From: a bacterium
Lineage (GTDB): Bacteria > Patescibacteriota > Minisyncoccia > Phycocordibacterales > UBA918
Assembly (NCBI GenBank): GCA_027487145.1
Contig: JAIYEC010000030.1
Coordinates: forward strand, 1 to 18,625
Direction of reading: 5' to 3'
Length of the DNA stretch: 18,625 bases
Shown here: one piece after another, positions 8,548 to 14,911 of the stretch
Layout: every line of letters starts with the position of its first letter
Position numbering within the stretch: the stretch's first letter is position 1
Translations under genes and position numbers: made by a program
The notes under the pieces: model-generated
Told to the model about the DNA's origin: nothing
The model's database searches: none
The model's input: only the letters and a program-made list of their open reading frames with translations

Positions 8548-8572
8548 CTATCCAAAGCCTGGCTCTGGATAG
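8548..8572. other. Hairpin between two convergent terminators
   Basis: CTATCCA / TGGATAG, a 7-bp perfect inverted repeat with an 11-nt loop, between the 107-aa gene terminator and the rRNA terminator. It has no U-tract on either side and no function can be assigned. Confidence 0.3.
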
Positions 8573-8589
8573 AAGGCAGAATATATAGA

Positions 8590-8616
8590 AAAAGCCCACC
8601 TTTATGGTGGGCTTTT
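8590..8616 (-). terminator. Intrinsic terminator of the 23S-5S rRNA operon
   Basis: A perfect 11-bp inverted repeat AAAAGCCCACC / GGTGGGCTTTT with a 5-nt loop, ~20 bases after the 5S gene. On the minus strand the stem ends in a T-run. The symmetry allows bidirectional action, so it could also stop the convergent 107-aa transcript. Confidence 0.85.
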
Positions 8617-8635
8617 CGTAGGAGATTTAAAAGCT

Positions 8636-8752
8636 CTAAGTTGGCGCCTACCTATTCTTCCGCTTACGCAGTACGTTCGGTGGTAGAAGGCTTAACTTCC
8701 GTGTTCGGAATGAGAACGGGTGTACCCCTCCCCCCAAAGCACCAACTTAGAG
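8636..8752 (-). rRNA. rrf: 5S ribosomal RNA
   Basis: About 117 nt. The ends pair as helix I (CTCTAAGTTGG with CCAACTTAGAG). Inside are the conserved loop/helix sequences ACACCCGTTCTCATTCCGAA and CACGGAAGTTAAG. This is the last gene of the minus-strand rRNA unit, ~380 bases after the 23S 3' end, an unusually long 23S-5S spacer. The ends are estimated from helix I and may be off by a few bases. Confidence 0.9.
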
Positions 8753-8771
8753 ATTTCAAAACTGCCATTGT

Positions 8772-8830
8772 TTCAATAGCGTGAACCATTCCCGGGCGAT
8801 TAAGCCGCAGGATCAGTTCACGCGATTGAA
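8772..8830 (-). other. Hairpin just upstream of 5S
   Basis: Arms 8772-8786 and 8816-8830 are complementary over 15 bp with one mismatch and enclose a 29-nt GC-rich loop. It lies 20 bases before the 5S 5' end in the transcript and is probably a processing signal separating 5S from the structured spacer element. Confidence 0.6.
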
Positions 8831-8847
8831 CTTACATATTCGAAGGT

Positions 8848-9081
8848 GTTTGTGTTTTGTAAAAGGGGTGCGAGGCTGAAGTTTCAGTCTCGCGAGAACA
8901 AAGTGGAATGCAGGCGGCACTCATGAGAGTGCCGCCCACACCCAGGCGGCGAGCATCGGTATTAGAGGGGGGGGTTCCGATGGGCCGAAAAGCGACGATC
9001 GCTGACACAGGGTCGCGGGTATGCAGCGACCGTCGCCGAGGGTCGATATTCCTACCGACTCCCCTTTTACAAAACACAAAC
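8848..9081 (-). ncRNA. Structured element in the 23S-5S spacer, closed by a 21-bp stem
   Basis: Arms 8848-8868 and 9061-9081 are perfectly complementary (21 bp). Between them the minus-strand RNA folds into further stems: 9024-9036 with 8992-9004 (13 bp, one G-U); a 10-bp perfect hairpin with a 4-nt loop (8913-8936); a hairpin at 8870-8893 (5 + 4 bp around one A-C mismatch); and CATCGG/CCGATG enclosing a C8 tract (8967-8974 on +). There is no useful open frame and I do not recognise SRP, 6S, tmRNA or RNase P signatures. It is either spacer RNA cut out by RNase III or a separate small RNA. The fold is seen directly; the role is unknown. Confidence 0.65.
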
Positions 9082-9253
9082 GTAGGTAAACGTTACAAAA
9101 ACTCAGAAATGCACAGCGTTGTGATATACAACGTTCCTTGCAAGACACACGTCCAATTAGTACACCTCAGCTGCACGCATTACTGCGCTTCCACTTAGTG
9201 CCTATCAACCCAATCATCTCTTGGGGGACTTACTGATACCTCATCTTAGAGTT

Positions 9254-9286
<33 letters not shown>

Positions 9287-9412
9287 GTTCCGAACATAGC
9301 TACTCGGCAGTGCACCTGGCGGTACAGCCGATAGACCAGAGGTTCGTTCATCCCGGTCCTCTCGTACTAGGGACAAATCTCTTCAAGTATCGACGCCTGC
9401 AGTAGATAGGAG

Positions 9413-9446
<34 letters not shown>

Positions 9447-10088
9447 GCGTAACTTTTTAATTGGCGAACAGCCAAACCCTTGGGACCTGCTCCAGCCCCA
9501 GGATAAGTTGAGCCGACATCGAGGTGCCGAACCGTGCCGTCGCTATGGACGCTTGGGCACGACTAGCCTGTTATCCCCAGGGTAACTTTTATCGGGTAAT
9601 CTCCGGCCGCATCTAACGCGTACCATCGGTTCACTATGCTCCACTTTCGTGTCTGTTTGACATCTACGTCTTACAGTCAAGCTGGTTTATGCCATTACAC
9701 TATCGTCACGGTTTCCATTCGCGACTAACCAACCTTGAGACCCCTCCGTTACGATTTGGGAGGGTAGCGCCCCACTAAAACTGCCTACCACGCACTGTCT
9801 CAACAAGGTTTTTCCTTGCTGGTTAGAAATTGCCAAAATAAAGGGTGCTATTTCACTGGCGACTCCACGGTACCCGAAAGCCCGCTTCAAAGTCTCACAC
9901 CTATACTACGCATTAATTCAACAATCCCAATACGAAGCTACAGTAAAGCTCCTGGGGTCTTTTCGTCTAACTGCAGGTACCCGGCATCTTTACCGGGATT
10001 GTATTTTCACCAAGCAGGTCCTCGAGACAGTTTCCCACTCGTTACGCCATTCGTGCACGTCGGAACTTACCCGACAAGGAAATACGCT

Positions 10089-10319
10089 CTATATTCCCTT
10101 CTCCTACAAAATAAATTGTAGACATTTCACAATAGGACTCTATCTTCACCACCGGCCACAAACAATTATCTGTGCCGCTGAGGTGTCTAGCATTTGGTCT
10201 CTTGTTGGCTAGATTTGGACAATCCTTTCTTTTAAGAAAGGTTAGGTAACTATGGCTAGGCTGTTCATCCTATAATCGTTCCAGTCCGTTCAGCGTACTT
10301 CATTACTGAAGCGCGCTGA
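10089..10319 (-). other. Intron-like insertion at 23S position 1931 (group I-like, no ORF)
   Basis: Removing these 231 nt rejoins CTAAGGT and AGCGTATTTCCTTGTCGGG, the continuous helix 69-71 sequence (E. coli CTAAGGTAGCGAAATTCC). The insertion follows the T equivalent to U1931, a site known for group I introns in other bacteria (Thermotoga and Simkania, from memory). Group I-like traits: 5' exon ends in U, the insert ends in G, there is an AAGATAGAGTCC string (10135-10146) like the conserved P7/J8-7 segment, P5-, P8- and P9-like hairpins (CCTTTC/GAAAGG, GGCACAGA/TTTGTGGCC with a bulge, CTACAA/TTGTAG), and an internal guide able to pair with both exons. Against it, I cannot draw a convincing P7, and the splice-site U seems to pair with A in one P1 register. 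No homing endonuclease ORF. Insertion certain; class uncertain. Confidence 0.7.
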
Positions 10320-11118
10320 ACCTTAGAACGATTATAGTTATCGCTGACATTTACTGGGGCTTATACAGTCCAGCACAACAGGACGAATCCCATTGCACCC
10401 CCCGTATTTAACCTTCCAGCATAGGTCAGGCGTCACCCTCTATACATGGACTTACGTCTTCGCAGAGAGCTGTGTTTTTGATAAACAGTCGGCAGGAAAT
10501 CTTTCGCTGCGGCCCCCATTGCTGGGGGCGGGCCTTATCCCTAAGTTACGGCCGCTATTTTGCCGAGTTCCTTGAGGACCTCTCACTTGTTCGCCTTAGT
10601 CTTCTCGACTCTACCACCTGTGTCGGTTTGCGGTACGGAACCATTATGCTTAACCCAAACGAAGTTTTTCTCGGAAGTGTGCTCTCTAAAATTTGCTTGC
10701 GCATTTAGACTCTACTTGGACTATTGTTACCCGGATTTGCCTAAGTAACATCCTCATAGCTCCTACCCCAATCCAATAAGGGGCTTTAAATACAACACTC
10801 CGTCCCTCCATAGGAACATAACAGTGTGCAGGAATATTAACCTGCTATCCATCGGGTCCCCCATTCGGGATTCCCTTAGGACCGACTAACCCTTCGCTGA
10901 TCACCATCGCGAAGGAAACCTCGGTATTTCGGCGGGCAGGGTTCTCGCCTGCCTTGCGGTTACTTGTGCCGGCATTCTCACTTCTGTACGCTCCAGGTAG
11001 GCTCCCGCCACCCCTTCATCGCAGAACAGAACGCTCTCCTACCACTCGTATCATAGATACGAATCCGCAGTTTCGGTAATATGCTTGAGCCCCGATCATC
11101 TTCGGCGCAAGGACTCTC

Positions 11119-11180
<62 letters not shown>

Positions 11181-11744
11181 TTGGGAGTCCTCACTTCCTC
11201 AAGTTGCACTGAGCATATATTTAGGGACCTTAACTGGCGATCTGGGCTGTTCCCCTTTTGACCAATGGAGCTTCTCCCCCATAGTCTAACTGCCGAGCTA
11301 TAACCATCTGGTATTCGGAGTTTGATAAGAAAGACGAGATTTCTCCCTGTTCTTTCTTTCCAGTGCTCTACCCCCAGTGGGACCACTCGACGCCAACCCA
11401 AAAGCTGTTTCGGAGAGAACCAGCTATTACGGAATTCGATAAGCTTTTCACTCCTTACCACAAGTCATCCGAGAGTTTTGTACGGCTCACCGGTTCGGGC
11501 CTCCACGACCTATTACAGTCGCTTCACCCTGCTCATGGCAAGCTCATCCCGCTTCGGGTCGTACCCCTACCCCCTATATTTCGCGCTATTCACGCTCGCT
11601 TTCACTGTGCCTCCGTGGGGTTGCCACTTAGACAAGGGATAAAGGTACACTCGCCGGCTCATTCTTCAATAGGCACGCAGTCACCCTTTCGGGCTCCTAC
11701 TCCTTGTAGGTGTATGGTTTCAGATCTATTTCACTCCCCTCTCC

Positions 11745-11790
<46 letters not shown>

Positions 11791-12059
11791 TTCAAGAATA
11801 TTTAGCCTTACCAGTTAGTGCTGGTGGATTCATCCGAGCTATTCGTGTCTCGGACTACTCAGGAACGGAATCAAGAGAGGTCGATATATTTCGAATACAG
11901 GACTATTACCTTCTGGGGTCGCGCTTCCCAACGCGTTTTCCTATATATCAACTTTGTAACTCTCCGCAACTAAATGCAGACTCCGCCCTACAACCCCATA
12001 CATATAAATACGTATGGTTTGGGCTATTCCCGTTTCGCTCGCCGCTACTAAGGGAATCG

Positions 12060-12165
12060 CAAGAACCTTCTTCCTGAACATAATGGCGCTTGCGCACCAA
12101 TGCTCAGGAACGAGTCCCTGAACATGATGCTAAGCATCTGTTCAGAAAGAAAATTCCGTATATTG
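12060..12165 (-). other. ~100-nt insertion in 23S domain I
   Basis: Between AGAAAG and CGATTCCC, where E. coli (near positions 210-225, approximate) has about a dozen bases, this gene has ~105. The insert holds a long hairpin (CTGAACA-GATGC / GCATC-A-TGTTCAG) and a GCAA-tetraloop hairpin (TGGTGC / GCGCCA), plus a direct repeat of ATGTTCAGG. It could be retained as an expansion segment or be an excised intervening sequence; the sequence does not decide. Confidence 0.6.
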
Positions 12166-12453
12166 CTTTCTATTCCTCTAGGTACTGAGATGTTTCACTT
12201 CCCTAGGTACGCATCCTCATACAAGGATTCCTGCTGAAAGCAGGAGGGTTTCCCCATTCGGACATTTCCGGGTCAAAGGTTATTTGGCACCTCGCCGAAA
12301 CTTATCGCAGCCATATCACGTCCTTCATCGCTTCTTGAAACCAAGGCATTCACCATACACCCTTTAGTCTTGCAAGGAACGTTGGATACCACATCGTGAT
12401 AACGCGTTTCCTTGCGAGAACTTGTATGTACACCGCTGCACATTTCTGAGTGT

Positions 12454-12491
12454 CTCCTCACACCGTATATTGCTTGGTGTGGTGTGAGGAG
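12454..12491 (-). other. Hairpin in the 23S 5' spacer
   Basis: An 11-bp perfect stem (CTCCTCACACC / GGTGTGAGGAG) with a 16-nt loop. It lies directly outside the third nested helix and probably forms part of the pre-rRNA processing domain. Confidence 0.6.
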
Positions 12492-12520
12492 TCGTCGTAC
12501 CACCTACGGCACGACTATTT

Positions 12521-12712
12521 AGTCGTGAGCTTCAGTAAGGACTGGTTGAAAACCAGTTATGGTGGGTGGCCTTCCGGAAGACCACCCACCTTTCATCAGT
12601 CACAGTGACAGCATAGGGCCGAAGCCGAGACTGTACCATCTTCACTCCTCGCGTCGAGGGCTACTAGGCGACTGATGAATTCTTTTGAACTTCCTTACTG
12701 AAGCTCACGACT
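12521..12712 (-). ncRNA. Structured element in the 23S 5' spacer, closed by a 21-bp stem
   Basis: Arms 12521-12541 and 12692-12712 are perfectly complementary over 21 bp. Inside, a 10-bp perfect stem (12592-12601 with 12670-12679) closes a branched domain. Beside it are a very stable hairpin at 12561-12590 (30 nt, symmetric apart from one G-U pair) and a 7-bp hairpin with a 3-nt loop (12541-12557). No known RNA family signature or open frame is recognised. In size and design it parallels the 23S-5S spacer element. The left arm can alternatively fold with CACGACT at ~12510 into a local hairpin. Probably excised by RNase III during maturation; whether it survives as a stable RNA is unknown. Confidence 0.65.
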
Positions 12713-12777
12713 TTTTGTCTACCGGGGACGAAAAGCCCTGAGCGGTTGCAACACCTGACTCAATTCTTAACCCGGTA

Positions 12778-12890
12778 AACGTTTACCTGTGTTGTGTGTA
12801 TCCGCTTGCTAGAAGATACATCACAACGTGCCTGGTGGGCGTCGATTCCACACCAGGACTTGCGGAGACAGACCTTATCAATCTGTCTCC
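12778..12890 (-). other. rRNA leader hairpins and palindrome
   Basis: Three hairpins stand in a row: 12791-12827 (12 bp with one bulged base), 12831-12857 (7 bp), 12864-12890 (9 bp perfect). A 14-base palindrome GGTAAACGTTTACC lies beside them at 12774-12787. Part of the palindrome also pairs with 9084-9094 beyond the 23S. The whole leader is stem after stem, with no gene. Confidence 0.6.
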
Positions 12891-12946
12891 TTCGAATATG
12901 TAAATGTCAATGACCGCGTACCCCCGTTGAATTTTGGAAGAAAAAA

Positions 12947-12993
12947 GCCGCGACTGTCGCGGCAAGATATTTCGCTAATTGCGAGATACTTGC
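12947..12993 (-). terminator. Terminator-like hairpin pair at the head of the rRNA operon
   Basis: GCCGCGA / TCGCGGC (12947-12963), 7 bp with a 3-nt loop, followed on the minus strand by T6: a canonical intrinsic terminator only ~70 bases after the predicted rRNA transcription start. Just before it, 12962-12993 forms a longer imperfect hairpin (GCAAG...CTTGC outer, CTCGC/GCGA inner). It could be an attenuator requiring antitermination, or the end of a separate ~85-nt small RNA. Confidence 0.6.
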
Positions 12994-13037
12994 TACGAAG
13001 TGCTCTTAACTCCAAAAATCATAAATACGTGAGCGCT

Positions 13038-13065
13038 ATATTATAGGAAATGAAAATAAAGTCAA
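13038..13065 (-). promoter_or_regulatory. Promoter upstream of the 23S-5S operon
   Basis: On the minus strand, TTGACT (13060-13065), 16-bp spacer, TAATAT (13038-13043); the overlapping TATAAT at 13040-13045 would leave only 14. Transcription should start near 13031. It is the only good promoter between the prepilin stop and the 23S. A TTGACA at 12905-12910 past the terminator has no fitting -10. Confidence 0.6.
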
Positions 13066-13130
13066 GCGTTTATTCTGGATATGTAGCGGGTTTTTATCCC
13101 TGGCTTTATACCCAGGCTTTTCCCCAGAAA
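13066..13130. other. Intergenic inverted repeats between the prepilin gene and the rRNA promoter
   Basis: CCTGG/CCAGG (8-nt loop) and CCAG/CTGG followed by T6 on the + strand. On the minus strand, where the prepilin gene would need termination, no U-tract follows, so a terminator for that gene is not clear. Confidence 0.25.
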
Positions 13131-13640
13131 TTACTGGTTTTTTCGGGTCACGTTCTTCCCAAATGTAGTGTACGTGCCACCCCCTCCAGTCCCATTGCAG
13201 CTTGTCTGAATATCAGCAATATCACGAGTAGTTGGAAATTCTAACGTTGCAGATAAGGCATATGATTGTCCCCCGTTACACACATAGATCATATACCCGG
13301 GTATCTGTAATGGATCTTCAATAATTGGCTGTGCAAGATATCCTTCGTTATACAGTATCCGCGTGACAGCTGTGCCGTATGTACTTCCATTTTCGTAGGA
13401 AAGCCATCCTTGTCCTCCATTTAAATATCCTCCGCCTGCAACTTGAAATGTTCCATGTTCATTACGATACAACTCAAGTGCCACCTGAATCTGATTCAAA
13501 TCAGCCCGACGCTTGGTATCTCTAGCTTTAGCTTTTGCATCACCTACAAGAGCAGTGACGATGCTTGCAATGGTGGCAATAATTGCTATCACGACAAGTA
13601 ATTCAATCAGAGTAAAACCGGACTGTTTCTTCAAAGACAT
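13131..13640 (-). CDS. Type IV prepilin-like protein (class III signal peptide)
   Basis: 169 aa. MSLKKQSG|FTLIELLVVIAI is a textbook prepilin leader: a short basic leader, Gly at -1, methylatable Phe at +1, Glu at +5, then a ~20-residue hydrophobic helix. GDAKAKARDTKRRADLNQIQVALELY is the helix typical of PulG/GspG-like pilins of this bacterial group. The C-terminal globular part has two Cys (in YVCNGG and TSCNG) that may form a loop disulfide. After cleavage by PilD it would enter a pilus or pseudopilus. It starts one base after the stop of the small membrane protein gene (13642-13908), so the two are translated from one mRNA. There is no Shine-Dalgarno. Major versus minor pilin cannot be told; no assembly genes are in the window. 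Confidence 0.9.
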   Translation of the reverse strand: MSLKKQSGFTLIELLVVIAIIATIASIVTALVGDAKAKARDTKRRADLNQIQVALELYRNEHGTFQVAGGGYLNGGQGWLSYENGSTYGTAVTRILYNEGYLAQPIIEDPLQIPGYMIYVCNGGQSYALSATLEFPTTRDIADIQTSCNGTGGGGTYTTFGKNVTRKNQ

Positions 13641-13641
13641 A

Positions 13642-13908
13642 CTAATTGAAAGGTTGTGTTGGCTGAGGAGTATTAATCAGTTCCTGGCTAGGAGTAGTAG
13701 GGACCTTTATTGCATCTGATTTTGAAAAAAAATAACCTGACAAGATTAGGAGTAAAATACCAACAACCAGCTGTGCCTTTACCGCTTCTTTAGGAGTCTT
13801 AATATACCCGAATGAAAAATCAATAAAAAACTGAGTTACTCGAGAACTCTGTTGTTGTTTTTTTCGAGGTACCGGTATGTCGTCGCTTTCAAACTGAATG
13901 TCTATCAT
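13642..13908 (-). CDS. Small single-pass membrane protein preceding a prepilin
   Basis: 88 aa, not recognised. The N-terminal ~44 residues are polar with a basic patch (PRKKQQQSSR), followed by one transmembrane helix (LVVGILLLILSGYFF, ~47-61) and a Pro/Thr-rich tail (VPTTPSQELINTPQPTQPFN). The predicted orientation is N-in, C-out. It is the first gene of a two-gene unit, one base before the prepilin start. A -10 box (TATTAT, 13915-13920) lies six bases before the ATG, suggesting a leaderless mRNA. A small membrane gene also precedes the divergent prepilin at 14362, so an accessory role in pilus biogenesis is a reasonable guess, not shown. Confidence 0.7.
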   Translation of the reverse strand: MIDIQFESDDIPVPRKKQQQSSRVTQFFIDFSFGYIKTPKEAVKAQLVVGILLLILSGYFFSKSDAIKVPTTPSQELINTPQPTQPFN

Positions 13909-14133
13909 GGGACTATAATATCACGTACGTTTTCATTGATTACATCATTCTGAGCTTGCGCCCTTAGCTGTCTGTTTAAAACTAACATTCGGTTACAACT
14001 GTAGCTTTCATAGCGATTACTAGGAGGTATCTAGCGTTGATAAAGTCTATTGCCGTATTATCTTTTTTGTAAGATAGTTATATATATAGAGATGTACTTT
14101 TATCTAAATGAGCGCTAAACTTTAAGAAAAATT
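13909..14133. promoter_or_regulatory. Divergent intergenic region of the two pilin units
   Basis: 225 bp between the divergent start codons. Toward the minus strand, TATTAT (13915-13920) lies six bases before the ATG at 13908. Toward the + strand, an AT-rich stretch (TTATATATATAGAG, ~14078-14092) offers -10-like sequence without a well-spaced -35. No clear operator or long repeat is visible. Confidence 0.4.
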
Positions 14134-14349
14134 ATGAATCCTATATCGAAACTTTGGTTTATAAAGCTTGCTCGAAAAATGGGAGCCAAAACAGATGCGC
14201 AAGCTACATACATTTGTTTTGGTGTTTCAGTGGCGCTCATTATTGTAACTATTATTTTATATCGAACGGTTGTTTTTGCGCCGACGGCTGTTAAGCCCCT
14301 AAACCCTTCGGTCATCGAGTCAATGCAGCGACAAAATCGAACTCGCTAA
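14134..14349 (+). CDS. Small single-pass membrane protein preceding a prepilin
   Basis: 71 aa, not recognised. A short basic N-terminus (KLWFIKLARKMGAK) precedes one transmembrane helix at ~27-47 (ICFGVSVALIIVTIILY). A ~24-residue tail (TAVKPLNPSVIESMQRQNRTR) should lie outside. The stop is 12 bases before the prepilin ATG on the same strand, so it is co-transcribed. There is no Shine-Dalgarno. In layout and size it mirrors the 88-aa protein of the divergent unit, though I see no clear sequence similarity. Possibly an accessory or minor pilus component. Confidence 0.6.
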   Translation: MNPISKLWFIKLARKMGAKTDAQATYICFGVSVALIIVTIILYRTVVFAPTAVKPLNPSVIESMQRQNRTR

Positions 14350-14361
14350 TATTATTTCATT

Positions 14362-14856
14362 ATGAAATCAAAAAATCAGTCTGGTTTTACGCTCATTGAA
14401 CTGCTTGTTGTCGTTGCGATTATTGGCATACTTTCATCAGTTGTTCTTGCTTCCCTTAATAGTGCTCGCAACCGAGCGAGAGATGCCGCTATACGCCAAC
14501 AGGTTCGTGAATATATTACAACTTTAGAAATGGAGTGGACCGAAACAGGTTCCCTACAAAACCACCAGACTGGCTGGGTTGGAAATACTGCAGGAGTCAA
14601 TTCCACTCTCTGTCCTAGTGAAACATACACTGGTGTTTTCGGACCAAGATTTAGAGATTTCTGTTCTGGAATTGTAAATCTCAGCCAGACACAAACTCCT
14701 TATCTCCTACACGTAGGATCTGTAAGCGGAGGCAATACCTACTCTGTGATGGCGCAACTCAATAATGGTAATTGGTACTGCAGAGGCAGTAGCGGCGCAA
14801 CGTATGAAGGGCCCGACACATCATGGAACGGTAGAGGTTGTTACGCAAACCCATAA
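14362..14856 (+). CDS. Type IV prepilin-like protein (class III signal peptide)
   Basis: 164 aa. MKSKNQSG|FTLIELLVVVAIIGIL shows the prepilin peptidase site (Gly -1, Phe +1, Glu +5) and a hydrophobic helix, followed by SARNRARDAAIRQQVREYITTLE, the amphipathic continuation. The globular domain has four Cys (LCPSET, DFCSG, WYCRG, RGCYANP), enough for two disulfides including the C-terminal loop. The leader and first helix closely match the divergent prepilin at 13131, but the heads differ. It is the second gene of a two-gene unit. No Shine-Dalgarno is visible; TAATATTATTTCATT before the ATG resembles a -10 but is probably just AT-rich. No clear terminator follows; only a weak GAGCC/GGCTC hairpin at ~14879-14898. 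Confidence 0.9.
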   Translation: MKSKNQSGFTLIELLVVVAIIGILSSVVLASLNSARNRARDAAIRQQVREYITTLEMEWTETGSLQNHQTGWVGNTAGVNSTLCPSETYTGVFGPRFRDFCSGIVNLSQTQTPYLLHVGSVSGGNTYSVMAQLNNGNWYCRGSSGATYEGPDTSWNGRGCYANP

Positions 14857-14911
14857 CAATAGTACACTTTCCCCACCGAGCCTCGCTCGTTGGCTCCGGA
14901 TCAAGATATCG

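Noticed and set aside
8848..9081. The 23S-5S spacer element as SRP RNA, 6S RNA or tmRNA
   Set aside because: None of the signature sequences of those RNAs could be found; only a strong fold without family motifs is visible.
12905..12910. TTGACA on the minus strand as a second rRNA promoter after the early terminator
   Set aside because: No -10-like hexamer occurs at 16-18 bp; the expected position falls in a perfect hairpin (12864-12890).
13000..13013. TGCTCTTAACTC on the + strand, like an rRNA antitermination boxA
   Set aside because: It is in the wrong orientation: the rRNA operon is transcribed from the minus strand, and no boxB-like partner is seen.
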